Positions 9,845 to 18,467 of a DNA stretch of 64,000 nucleotides are shown in pieces; positions within the stretch are counted from its first letter, which is position 1, and every line of letters begins with the position of its first letter. The translations under genes were made by a program, and so were the position numbers. A model generated the notes under the pieces. That model saw nothing but the letters and a program-made list of their open reading frames with translations, was not told where the DNA came from and ran no database searches. Origin of the DNA: an uncultured Roseibium sp. (GTDB lineage: Bacteria > Pseudomonadota > Alphaproteobacteria > Rhizobiales > Stappiaceae); contig NZ_CANMNP010000013.1 of the NCBI RefSeq assembly GCF_947499295.1, positions 1 through 64,000 of the forward strand, read 5' to 3'.

Positions 9845-10829
9845 TGCGCTGGCCACTGGATTGAAGTTGCGGGTTGGCCGAAGGCGGCAAAGTGTCTTGT
9901 TCCAGACGGCGAAGGCGCTGAAGCACAGATTCCGTCAATCGACGATTTGTTGCCAAAGCATCGCTCAGAAACGCTATGACGACTGTGATGTAGCCCGCCA
10001 GAAGAAACATGCTGCCCAGAACGAGCGACTGAATTCTGCCGTCTCCATCGCCAATCGCATAAAAATAGAGAAATCTCAGAACCGGCAGAAGGCCGATTGT
10101 GATCATCAAGATGCCTGCCCATAGGAAAGCGCTGAGCGAACGATACATGAAATAGCTGCGCAGGATTGTTACGAGCTGTTTTTGCAAGAAACGAATAGTG
10201 GATTTTGCCAACCGAGAAGGGCGGGTTGTCGGGTTCGTCGACACAGGAACGGACACCACCTTCAGTCCGTGCTGGCCTGCGTGGATCAAGGTTTCGGTGG
10301 TATAGCTGAACCTGGTCATAACGTTGATGGTCAGAGCAGCGTCGCGGGAATAGGCCCTGAATCCGGAGACGGCGTCGCTTACATCGACTTGGGCGAGGCT
10401 GCGCACCACATGCGTTCCGAATTTTTGCAGCTGTCGTTTCGCCCAGGAAAATTCCCGATTTTCACCGGGATTGCGGTCACCAATTGCTATGTCAGCGCGG
10501 TTTTCGACGATGGGCCTGACAAGGTCAGGGATGGAGGCACCTGAATACTGATTGTCCCCGTCCGTGTTGACGATGATATCCGCTCCCAGATTGAGTGCGG
10601 ATTCAATGCCGGACTGGAAGCTTCTCGCCAGACCCTTGTTGTGACCGTTTCGTATGATGTGGTCGACGCCGCAGGCGATCGCTGTTTCGACCGTGCTGTC
10701 GGTGGAGCCATCGTCAATGACCTGGATTTCAACTTTGTCGATGCCTGGAATGGACCTGGGTATCTCCGCGACAACAAGCGGTAGCGTTTTTTCTTCGTTG
10801 AAACATGGAATTTGAACGATCAGTTTCAT
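9828..10829 (-). CDS. GT2-family glycosyltransferase, polyprenyl-phosphate hexose synthase type
   Basis: The start MKLIVQIPCFNEEKTLP at 10829 is standard for the family, giving 333 residues. The GT-A domain shows VIDDGSTDST (nucleotide sugar) and NTDGDNQYSG, the DXD-like metal site. Two C-terminal hydrophobic helices (FLWAGILMITIGLLPVL and LVLGSMFLLAGYITVVIAFL) anchor it in the membrane. This layout is that of DPM1/ArnC-like enzymes that transfer a sugar from a nucleotide donor to a polyprenyl phosphate. It is the first gene of the operon. The sugar is not predictable from sequence alone. Confidence 0.9.
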   Translation of the reverse strand: MKLIVQIPCFNEEKTLPLVVAEIPRSIPGIDKVEIQVIDDGSTDSTVETAIACGVDHIIRNGHNKGLARSFQSGIESALNLGADIIVNTDGDNQYSGASIPDLVRPIVENRADIAIGDRNPGENREFSWAKRQLQKFGTHVVRSLAQVDVSDAVSGFRAYSRDAALTINVMTRFSYTTETLIHAGQHGLKVVSVPVSTNPTTRPSRLAKSTIRFLQKQLVTILRSYFMYRSLSAFLWAGILMITIGLLPVLRFLYFYAIGDGDGRIQSLVLGSMFLLAGYITVVIAFLSDALATNRRLTESVLQRLRRLEQDTLPPSANPQLQSSGQRNDDVQ

Positions 10830-11373
10830 GAACGACACTATGCAATCATCTGACAAACGGGGCTTGAGTTTCCCTGCTGATGCACCAAACCGGGAAACAC
10901 ATGCTCAAGCATCGTTACAATTAGATATTACAGTTTAAGAAATGGATAACTTCGTTGTTTTCGAATAGTTGATATTTTGCTGTTATTTATATTTGTGAAT
11001 TTTAAGTATAACACTGAATTATATTATATATGTTGTTTCTGTCTTCCCGGTTCGACGATGTCCGAGAGCGCCCTTCAAGCTTCTATCAAGTGAAGGTCAA
11101 GAATTAAAGGCTCAGGAGCAGGCAGGATTTGAAAGACCAAGCAGCCAAGTTCGACTAATCGCGTCCTCTAAAAGGCTGGGGTTCAGTGCACCAATCTGTA
11201 TTTGTTTTGCTGTCGAATGGCCAGCAATCAGACTTTTCCGCCCGGCAGGTGTGCACGACTTATGCGTGTTTAATATTCTGCCGCGATTTTGACTTGATGC
11301 CGACCCATATGGTGACGATGGTCAGGTTTCTCTTCCTGAAAGCCTGCCAGCATTCAATACCAGGAGTTTCAGA
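10830..11373. other. Divergent intergenic region, no gene seen
   Basis: An AT-rich segment (about 10915-11040) separates the glycan operon from the DUF992 gene and probably holds promoters in both directions. I see no RNA gene or convincing repeat. Confidence 0.55.
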
Positions 11374-11853
11374 ATGTGTATTTCAAGATTTGGTTTTGCG
11401 GTGGCTGCCGTTCTGTTTGCAGGAACGGCGCTCGCCTCTGAGAGTACACCAACGGTCGAAATCGGGACACTTAATTGTCTGGTCGAGGGAGAGCACAGTT
11501 TCATCGTTGGTTCTTCTGCTACGCTCGGCTGCAGTTTCAAACCTGTCGATGGAGGAGCGGTCGAGTACTACAAAGGAAAAGTACGCGATTATGGTCTTGA
11601 TATCGGCACCACCAAGGAAGCCAACCTTGTTTGGGGCGTTCTGGCACCTTCCGCTGATCGCAAGCCGGGCCTATTGGCCGGAACGTATGGCGGCTTGACC
11701 GCAGGCGCGAGTTTGGGAGCAGGTATCAAAGCCAATGCCCTTATCGGAGGGCTGGACCGTTCTATTGCGCTGAACCCTTTCAGCCTGGAAAGTCAAACGG
11801 GCACCAACTTGACCATTGGTGTCAGCAAGCTGACGCTCGAGCCTATTAACTGA
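11374..11853 (+). CDS. DUF992 family exported protein
   Basis: The 159-residue product has a Sec signal peptide (FGFAVAAVLFAGTALA) and one DUF992 domain. Its usual landmarks are present: VEIGTLNCLVEGEHSFIVGS, LGCSF with the paired cysteines, YGLDIGTTKEANLVWGVLAP, GTYGGLTAGASLGAG and ANALIGG. CAGGAG precedes the ATG. The family is common in Hyphomicrobiales and is presumed periplasmic or outer-membrane associated; its function is unknown. A hairpin follows the stop codon. Confidence 0.9.
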   Translation: MCISRFGFAVAAVLFAGTALASESTPTVEIGTLNCLVEGEHSFIVGSSATLGCSFKPVDGGAVEYYKGKVRDYGLDIGTTKEANLVWGVLAPSADRKPGLLAGTYGGLTAGASLGAGIKANALIGGLDRSIALNPFSLESQTGTNLTIGVSKLTLEPIN

Positions 11854-11862
11854 ACCGAATTA

Positions 11863-11894
11863 CAAAGCCCGTTCCTGGCTGGGAACGGGCTTTG
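11863..11894 (+). terminator. Long hairpin after DUF992 gene
   Basis: CAAAGCCCGTTCC pairs perfectly with GGAACGGGCTTTG over 13 bp with a six-base loop. The T tract is contained in the stem end, so it is a probable but not textbook intrinsic terminator. Confidence 0.7.
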
Positions 11895-11929
11895 CGATCA
11901 AGTTTTCGTTTCAAATTCCGTTTGGCCGG

Positions 11930-12226
11930 CTACTTGTTCTGGCAGCTCTCATTTGCCCCCGCGCAAGGGGTTGATGAGATATCCGGACGAGTGTTGGCCC
12001 GATTGATCTGATCGGTTCTGTTCAGCCGGTTTGCCCCTTCAATCTGTTGACGGGTCGAAAACCCCGACTGTTGCCGGTTCCGGTTCTGGTTCAGCTGTTG
12101 CTGGGCTGAAGGAAGCAGCGACGAACCGGACTGCGGCAAGCCGCGAAGCTGGTTGTTTTGTGCGCTCGCTGTTCCCGCGAGAACCGTAGAAAGAAGAAAT
12201 ACTGTTGCTGCTGTCATCCGGGTCAT
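11930..12226 (-). CDS. Small secreted Gln/Asn-rich protein, unknown
   Basis: The ATG at 12224-12226, preceded by AGGA, gives 98 residues starting with the signal peptide MTRMTAATVFLLSTVLAGTASA. The mature part is rich in Q, N, R and S (QQLNQNRNRQQSG, NRLNRTDQINRAN) and is probably disordered. Two cysteines occur near the end in TPCAGANESCQNK and could form a disulfide. No family recognised. It ends convergent with the DUF992 gene; the hairpin at 11863-11894 may stop both transcripts. Confidence 0.65.
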   Translation of the reverse strand: MTRMTAATVFLLSTVLAGTASAQNNQLRGLPQSGSSLLPSAQQQLNQNRNRQQSGFSTRQQIEGANRLNRTDQINRANTRPDISSTPCAGANESCQNK

Positions 12227-12702
12227 GGTGTTTGTTCCTGGTAGTAACCAAGGCGAGGGGCTCACCAAGTGTCATGCGTATCAGCTCACGCCTGCAGAAT
12301 GTAGACGTTCTCGCTCGCCAGCCCTGACGGCGATTTCTGTCGACCTGGCAGAGGTGACGGGCAGAGTATGCACCCACCTTTGCTGATCGTCATCTTTGTA
12401 TCCGCGTCAGACTGATGCATATGTGGGAAACTGATTGCCCGTATTCCAGCGGAAACGCGGACCAGGCATCAATCGAATTGTTGCGCTGCGTCATCAATTC
12501 TCCTTGCGTTCTGCTCACTTTCGGCGCGACCATGAAGAACCGCCCCCGGTCGATGTGCCTTTCAGTTGGGGCTTGGTGCTTCGGAGTACCGGGTTTTTGG
12601 GCCTTCGATCCCATCCGGGCGAGACGCGGCGGGCCCGCGTCCAACCGAACCGGCCTTGCCGCGTAGTTTTAGGGCTCCCCCCTCAAACACGAGAGGCAAA
12701 TT
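12227..12702. other. Divergent intergenic region, no supported gene
   Basis: This is a promoter region between the small secreted protein and the EF-G-like gene. Short frames are present in all phases, but none has a start site and protein character that persuade me. Confidence 0.5.
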
Positions 12703-14766
12703 ATGGCAATCGGAACAAACGGAAAAGGAAACGCCGCCGGCACTACGCCGCGCTGTATTGCACTCGTCGGTCCGTTCGGCAGTGGCAAAACCAGCTTGCT
12801 GGAAGCTCTTCTCGCGCGAACCGAGAAGGTTGCGCGTCAGGGCTCAATCTCTGATGGCAACACGGTAGGCGACGCTTCACCGGAGGCGCGCGCGCATGGG
12901 ATGAGCGTTGAAATAAATGTCGCCAATGCAGACTATCTGGGCGACCACTTCGTCTTTGTCGACTGTCCGGGATCAGTCGAATTCCTGAGCGAGATGGACG
13001 GAGCCCTTAGCGGCGCCGACATGGCCATTGTCGTCGCGGAGGATGACGAACGCAAGGTTCCCGCCTTGCAAGTGATCCTGAAAGCCCTTGAAGCCCGCGC
13101 CATTCCGCGGGTTTTGTTTTTGAACAAGATCGACAAAAGCACCCGCCGGGTGAGAGACGTGCTCAGCGTGTTGCAGCCAGCCTCAGCGGTTCCGTTGGTG
13201 CTTCGACAAATACCCATCTGGGAAGACGGCCATGCGACCGGGTTTATCGACCTGGCGCTTGAAAGGGCTCATGTCTATCACGAGAAGGAACCAAGCACGC
13301 AGATTGACATGTCTGACGAGGATCTGGCGCGTGAACATGAAGCGCGTTTCACCATGCTGGAGCACCTTGCGGACCACGATGACGACCTGATGGAAGCCCT
13401 TTTGGAAGACATTGCACCGGATCGCGATCAGATTTTTGCCGATCTCGTCAATGAAATGCAGGATGGTCTTATCTGTCCGGTCTTTTTCGGGTCGGCCGAA
13501 CACGGAAACGGTGTCAGCAAGCTGTTGAAAGCACTTCGTCATGAAGTTCCGGGTGTCGATCGACTGAGAGAACGTTTACTGGACGGCGACAAGAGGGCAG
13601 CCCTGCAGGTGATCAAAACGCTGCACACACAACATGGCGGGAAACTATCCATTGCGCGCCTTCTGGACGGGCAGCTTTCCGACGGTGACAGCCTGTTTCT
13701 CAATGGAGATACCGAAGTCAAGGTATCTGGTCTTTTCAACGTTTTCGGCCAGCACGCTGCCAAAATCGCAACGGCAAATAAAGGAGATCTGGTCGCCCTT
13801 GGTCGGCTCGAACATGTTCAGACGGGTGACCTGATTGCCTTTGAGGCAGGTAAAATCGCAGCCAAACCGGCGGACGGGAGGCGAAGTCCGGTGCTAGCAA
13901 CAGCAATTGCCGCTGCGCAGCGCAAAGATGAGGTTCGACTGTCGACCGCACTGACAAAGCTTGCCGAGGAAGATCCGTCACTTACGATCAGTCAGAACCA
14001 GACAACGGCGGAAACGTTGTTGGCGGGGCAGGGTGAAATGCATCTGCGAGTTGCCCAGGAAAGGCTTGCCGGCAAATACGGGCTGGACATAGCTGCCCAC
14101 GCGCCGCACGTGCCTTATGCCGAGACGATCCGGACCAGCACAAAGGTGCGCGGCCGGCACAAGAAGCAATCTGGCGGGCACGGTCAGTTTGGCGATGTCG
14201 TGCTTCAGATCTCACCCCTGCCCAGGGGAGAAGGTCTTCAATTCAGCGACACGATCACCGGTGGTGTGGTTCCCAAACAGTACATTCCATCGGTGCGGGA
14301 CGGCGTGATGGACGCGCTTGGACAAGGTCCGCTTGGTTTCCCGGTGGTCGATGTTTCCATCTGCCTGACGGACGGTTCTTATCATTCTGTCGACAGCTCC
14401 GATCAGGCATTCAAGATGGCAGGTATCCTTGCCATTCGTGAAGGACTTAAAGATTGCAAACCGGTGCTGCTCGAGCCGATCCATAAAGTGACGATTGCCT
14501 GTCCCAATGACGCAACTGCCCGGGTGAATGCGATAGTCTCGGCCAGACGGGGTCAGCTGCTCGGGTTCGACGCCAGACCGAACTGGCCTGGTTGGGACGA
14601 GGTTCAGGCCCTGATGCCTGAATCGGAGATCAGTGATCTGATCGTCGAGCTGCGTTCTGCAACGGCAGGCGTCGCCAGCTATATGTCGGCGTTCGACCAT
14701 CTGGCGGAGCTTTCCGGAAAGGCGGCTGATCAGGCTTTGCAAAGGTCAGGCAAGCAGGCGGCCTGA
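12703..14766 (+). CDS. Elongation factor G-like GTPase (EF-G paralogue)
   Basis: The 687 residues align throughout with EF-G domains I-V. The P-loop is GPFGSGKTSL (about 24-33), G3 is DCPGS and G4 is NKID. A domain IV segment follows (VPYAETIRTSTKVRGRHKKQ, SGGHGQFGDVVLQI). The switch I region lacks the canonical RGITI sequence and reads AHGMSVEI instead, as in the divergent EF-G-like subgroup. The gene is not beside rpsL/rpsG or tuf, so it is a second EF-G-like copy rather than the housekeeping fusA. Its role (ribosome recycling, protection or none) is not known. A hairpin terminator follows. Confidence 0.9.
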   Translation: MAIGTNGKGNAAGTTPRCIALVGPFGSGKTSLLEALLARTEKVARQGSISDGNTVGDASPEARAHGMSVEINVANADYLGDHFVFVDCPGSVEFLSEMDGALSGADMAIVVAEDDERKVPALQVILKALEARAIPRVLFLNKIDKSTRRVRDVLSVLQPASAVPLVLRQIPIWEDGHATGFIDLALERAHVYHEKEPSTQIDMSDEDLAREHEARFTMLEHLADHDDDLMEALLEDIAPDRDQIFADLVNEMQDGLICPVFFGSAEHGNGVSKLLKALRHEVPGVDRLRERLLDGDKRAALQVIKTLHTQHGGKLSIARLLDGQLSDGDSLFLNGDTEVKVSGLFNVFGQHAAKIATANKGDLVALGRLEHVQTGDLIAFEAGKIAAKPADGRRSPVLATAIAAAQRKDEVRLSTALTKLAEEDPSLTISQNQTTAETLLAGQGEMHLRVAQERLAGKYGLDIAAHAPHVPYAETIRTSTKVRGRHKKQSGGHGQFGDVVLQISPLPRGEGLQFSDTITGGVVPKQYIPSVRDGVMDALGQGPLGFPVVDVSICLTDGSYHSVDSSDQAFKMAGILAIREGLKDCKPVLLEPIHKVTIACPNDATARVNAIVSARRGQLLGFDARPNWPGWDEVQALMPESEISDLIVELRSATAGVASYMSAFDHLAELSGKAADQALQRSGKQAA

Positions 14767-14783
14767 TTCTGGATTCGTGACTT

Positions 14784-14810
14784 AATGAGAGGGGCCTTTC
14801 CCCTCTCATT
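14784..14810 (+). terminator. Hairpin terminator after EF-G-like gene
   Basis: AATGAGAGGGG pairs perfectly with CCCCTCTCATT over 11 bp around CCTTT. The tail is only moderately T-rich. Confidence 0.75.
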
Positions 14811-15036
14811 CTCCTCTTATTGCTGCCCGTCTTTTGCAGCTGGAACCCTGCTTTCGATTGGCTGTCATCCGGATCAGCAGGTTTTCATTGGCAAACAGTC
14901 CGAATTGAAATGCCGCAAGCATGGGATTGTTCTGGAAAACTGCGTCATTCACTTTCGTATTGCTAATGGTCACCAGGGCGTTATTTGCCATTGAACACCG
15001 ATTTCGGTTCTCTTCTGGGCAAACAGGAGCCTGAGA

Positions 15037-15999
15037 ATGAATATTTTGAAAAAGCGCAGCTGGGCGATGCCCGAGCGTGACGCGACGCCGGAACATGTCT
15101 TCCTGAACCGTCGGCAGATCCTTGCAGGTCTGGCCGGTGGCGGCGCTCTGCTGGGCACAGGTCTCGGACTACGCCCGGCCTTTGCTGAAGAAGATCCAAG
15201 CGCCGGCCTCTATCCGGTGAAGCGCAATCCGACCTTCACACTTGATCGCGACCTGACTGACGAGGAGGACGCGTCCACATATAACAACTTTTATGAGTTC
15301 GGCTCGCACAAGCAGATCTGGCAAGCCGCACAGGAGCTCCAGATTCGGCCGTGGACCGTCACGCTAGACGGACTTGTCGACAATCCGCAGATCGTGGATA
15401 TCGACAAGCTGCTGAGCCAAATGCCGCTCGAAGAGAGGCTCTATCGTCATCGCTGCGTGGAAGCCTGGTCGATGGCGGTTCCATGGTCGGGTTTCGAGCT
15501 TTCGGAGCTGGTGAAACTGGCGAGCCCCAAAACAAATGCGAAGTACCTTCGATTTGAAACCTTCCATGACCCGTCGGTCGCAAGCGGACAGAAACAGTCA
15601 TGGTACCCGTGGCCATATGTTGAGGGACTGACGCTGGAAGAAGCCACCAACGAATTGACCTTCATGGCGACAGGCGTTTACGGCAAACCGCTCGCAAAGC
15701 AGTTTGGGGCGCCGATCCGTCTGGTCACACCGTGGAAATACGGTTTCAAGTCCATCAAATCTATCGTGCGCATCACCTTCACCGAGGAGCGGCCTGTCAG
15801 TTTCTGGGAAGAAATTCAGCCCAAGGAATACGGCTTCTGGGCAAATGTGAACCCTTCGGTTCCGCACCGCCGATGGCCACAGGACTCCGAGCGCCTGCTT
15901 GGGACGGATCAACGCCGACAGACACTTCTTTATAACGGCTATGAAGAACAGGTTGCCGGGATCTACAAAAACATGAAGGGCGAATTGCTGTTCATGTAA
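15037..15999 (+). CDS. msrP: Protein-methionine-sulfoxide reductase, molybdopterin subunit
   Basis: The 320-residue protein is MsrP (formerly YedY). It is a periplasmic molybdenum enzyme that reduces methionine sulfoxide in oxidised envelope proteins. It carries a twin-arginine signal (LNRRQILAGLAG, RR at 25-26, cleavage near AFA-EE). The molybdenum ligand is C140 in YRHRCVEAWSMAVPW. Other family segments are FRFETFHDPS-like YLRFETFHD and GAPIRLVTPWKYGFKSIKSI. AGGAG sits seven bases before the ATG. The heme membrane partner msrQ usually follows msrP, but here a terminator and an opposite-strand LysR gene follow. Confidence 0.95.
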   Translation: MNILKKRSWAMPERDATPEHVFLNRRQILAGLAGGGALLGTGLGLRPAFAEEDPSAGLYPVKRNPTFTLDRDLTDEEDASTYNNFYEFGSHKQIWQAAQELQIRPWTVTLDGLVDNPQIVDIDKLLSQMPLEERLYRHRCVEAWSMAVPWSGFELSELVKLASPKTNAKYLRFETFHDPSVASGQKQSWYPWPYVEGLTLEEATNELTFMATGVYGKPLAKQFGAPIRLVTPWKYGFKSIKSIVRITFTEERPVSFWEEIQPKEYGFWANVNPSVPHRRWPQDSERLLGTDQRRQTLLYNGYEEQVAGIYKNMKGELLFM

Positions 16000-16040
16000 A
16001 TGCTGATTAGCGCATTGTGCGCTGCAATAGAGTATTGGCA

Positions 16041-16081
16041 AAAAAAGAGCCGGGTCTTTAAGGACCCGGCAGTTTGTTTTA
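16041..16081 (+). terminator. Intrinsic terminator after msrP
   Basis: GCCGGGTC and GACCCGGC form a strong stem, extended by weaker pairs, flanked by a run of As and a T-rich tail (AGTTTGTTTTA). Confidence 0.8.
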
Positions 16082-16500
16082 TTCACTGATAACAGTAGAA
16101 TCACCTTCCAGAGGGGAACAGCTGGTCTAGACATCACTGGGAGGAGGACGTGATGCCCGCGTGACCAACAGTAGTGCTTATATGCAGTGCACAAGCTGCA
16201 TAAACAAGAGGCAGCCGCGCAGACCTGCTATGCGTTTTTCGCAAGGCTGGTGTTCAGAAAATCTGGCGACAATTTAAGCTCAGTAAATTCAATGTTTTAG
16301 AGGGTGTGCTTTGAGGCGGCAGATCGCTTTCAAGCACCAATTTTGTATAAAATTATTTTTGGACAACGCGAAATATGATGTTCAATTCCGCAGATGCTCC
16401 TGGACCAATTGCTCAAATTCTGCCCCCCGGGAGCCTGAAATACGGGCATTTCAGGGGTGAGTGGACGGAGGTTTGAGGACACTTTGGGAAGGTTGCCAGG
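16082..16500. other. Convergent intergenic region, nothing recognised
   Basis: The stretch between msrP and the LysR gene end has no plausible coding frame or RNA gene that I can support. Confidence 0.5.
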
Positions 16501-17397
16501 TTAATAAACCCAATTCTCTGCATTGGTCAGCAAGAACTCACGAAAGGCAGTGACCCGCGCTGTGTTCTTGAGTTCCGAAGGGTAGACGAAATAGGTGTCG
16601 AAAGACGGCACCTTGTCTTCCTCTTCCGTGATCACCGGTACCATGTTGGACGCATGATCGATGATATAATCCGGCAGCATCGCAATGCCGACACCTGATT
16701 GAACAGCCCGCTTTATGGCAACCAGATTGTTCACCTTGAGTGCAGAACGACGTGGATCGGTCGCGTTTCGTCCGGCGGTCTCCAGCCAATTCATGGAACG
16801 CAAATAGGCAGGTGCCTGTTCACCAAACGTGATGATGCGGTGATTGTCGATGTCTTCGATCGTTGACGGTGCGCCAAAGCGGTGGAGATATTCGGGTGCC
16901 GCAAACACGTGAAAATGCACGGTGAAGAGTTTGCGCTGAATCAGGTCCGGTTGGGTGGGCTGGCGCAACCGAATGGCCACATCAGCTTCGCGCATGCCGA
17001 GATCAAGCTCGTCATCGTCGAAAATCAGATGAAGGTCGACGTCTGGATAGAGATCGATGAAGTTCTTGATGCGGGACGTGAGCCAGGTGGACCCCAGACC
17101 AACCGTAGTAGTGACGCGCAGCGCTCCGGAAGGTTTTTCCTTACTGTCGGTCAGGCTGGTCTGAACCGCTTCGAGTTTCATTAAAACATCCGAAGCGGTG
17201 CGATAGAGCAGCTCACCTTGTTCCGTCAGCAAAAGACCGCGTGCGTGGCGATGAAAGAGCGGGACACCAAGATCCTGCTCCAGCGCACTGACCTGCCGGC
17301 TGACGGCGGACTGGCTCATATGCAGGCTGTCGCCAGCGTGGGTGAAGCTGCCTGCCTGAGCGGCCGCATGAAAAATTCGCAGTTTGTCCCAATCCAT
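16501..17397 (-). CDS. LysR-family transcriptional regulator
   Basis: The 298-residue protein has the LysR winged helix-turn-helix at residues 1-60 (FHAAAQAGSFTHAGDSLHMS, SAVSRQVSALEQDLG). A periplasmic-binding-protein-like effector domain follows. GGAGGGG precedes the ATG. The gene starts 54 bases after trxB on the same strand, so it may be read from the trxB transcript as well as its own promoter. Its closest look-alikes are GcvA/AmpR-type regulators next to trxB in alphaproteobacteria. Target genes are not evident. Confidence 0.92.
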   Translation of the reverse strand: MDWDKLRIFHAAAQAGSFTHAGDSLHMSQSAVSRQVSALEQDLGVPLFHRHARGLLLTEQGELLYRTASDVLMKLEAVQTSLTDSKEKPSGALRVTTTVGLGSTWLTSRIKNFIDLYPDVDLHLIFDDDELDLGMREADVAIRLRQPTQPDLIQRKLFTVHFHVFAAPEYLHRFGAPSTIEDIDNHRIITFGEQAPAYLRSMNWLETAGRNATDPRRSALKVNNLVAIKRAVQSGVGIAMLPDYIIDHASNMVPVITEEEDKVPSFDTYFVYPSELKNTARVTAFREFLLTNAENWVY

Positions 17398-17451
17398 GCG
17401 TGCCCCTCCACAGGACGTAGTGGGCCCGGCACATTCGGGCCCGGTGGCGGA

Positions 17452-18420
17452 CTATTCAGCCGCCTGTTGGGTGGATTCGGCCTCGTGTTCGGCCAAAAAT
17501 TTCTCCGCTTCAAGCGCTGCCATACAGCCCATACCGGAGGCGGTGACAGCCTGGCGATAGATGTCATCTGTTACATCGCCAGCTGCATAAACGCCCGGAA
17601 TGGAGGTCTTTGTCGAATCTGGAGCCGTTTCCAAGTAACCGTTGGGCTTTAACCCAAGCTGGTCCTTGAAGAGTTCCACGGAAGGCGCGTGACCGATGGC
17701 AATGAAAACGCCGTCCGCGGAGATATCCTGAGTGCCGCCGGTCTGGGTGTTCTTGAGGCGCACGCCGGTCACAGCTTTCGGTTCGCCTCCACCAAGAATT
17801 TCATCAACCTGATGATCCCAGATCACTTCAATTTTCGGGTTCTTGAACAGACGATCCTGCAGGATCTTTTCTGCACGCAGATTGTCTCTGCGGTGGACCA
17901 GGGTAACCTTGGACGCAAGATTTGCCAGGTAAAGCGCTTCTTCAACTGCCGTGTTGCCGCCGCCGACAACCACGACTTCCTTGTTGCGGTAAAAGAAGCC
18001 GTCGCATGTCGCACAAGCCGAAACGCCTGCGCCCATATAGTCCTGTTCCGAAGGCAGTCCGAGCCAGCGTGCTTGTGCTCCGGTGGCGATAACAAGTGTA
18101 TCGGCAGTGAAGACAGTACCGCTGTCGGCCTCCAGGCGGAATGGACGCTGCGAAAGGTCGGCCTTTGTGATTGTGTCGTAGACAATCTTCGTGCCGACGT
18201 TTTCAGCTTGCTTTTGCATCTGCTCCATCAGCCATGGACCCATCACGGGATCAGCGAAACCGGGGTAGTTTTCAACGTCAGTCGTGATGGTCAGCTGTCC
18301 GCCAGGCTGAATGCCAGCGACAAGCGTCGGCTCGATCATTGCGCGCGCAGCATAAATGGCAGCCGTGTATCCGGCCGGCCCGGAGCCGATGATCAGAAGT
18401 TTGCTGTGTTCAGTGCTCAT
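17452..18420 (-). CDS. trxB: Thioredoxin-disulfide reductase
   Basis: The 322-residue flavoprotein reduces thioredoxin with NADPH in the cytoplasm. It has the FAD motif GSGPAGYTAAIYAARA at the N-terminus and the redox-active CATC at residues 136-139 (SACATCDGFFY). The NADPH motif VVGGGNTAVEEALYLA and the C-terminal FAD segment PGVYAAGDVTDD are also present. Length and order match low-molecular-weight bacterial TrxB. The neighbouring LysR gene downstream and the Lrp gene nearby recur beside trxB in related genomes. Confidence 0.97.
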   Translation of the reverse strand: MSTEHSKLLIIGSGPAGYTAAIYAARAMIEPTLVAGIQPGGQLTITTDVENYPGFADPVMGPWLMEQMQKQAENVGTKIVYDTITKADLSQRPFRLEADSGTVFTADTLVIATGAQARWLGLPSEQDYMGAGVSACATCDGFFYRNKEVVVVGGGNTAVEEALYLANLASKVTLVHRRDNLRAEKILQDRLFKNPKIEVIWDHQVDEILGGGEPKAVTGVRLKNTQTGGTQDISADGVFIAIGHAPSVELFKDQLGLKPNGYLETAPDSTKTSIPGVYAAGDVTDDIYRQAVTASGMGCMAALEAEKFLAEHEAESTQQAAE

Positions 18421-18467
18421 GGTCGCCCCTAAGTCCTGTTCAAGTGTTCTTGCCTGGCGGCGAAAGG

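Noticed and set aside
12390-12644. 84-codon minus-strand frame upstream of the EF-G-like gene
   Set aside because: No convincing start site or protein character; it lies in a divergent promoter region.
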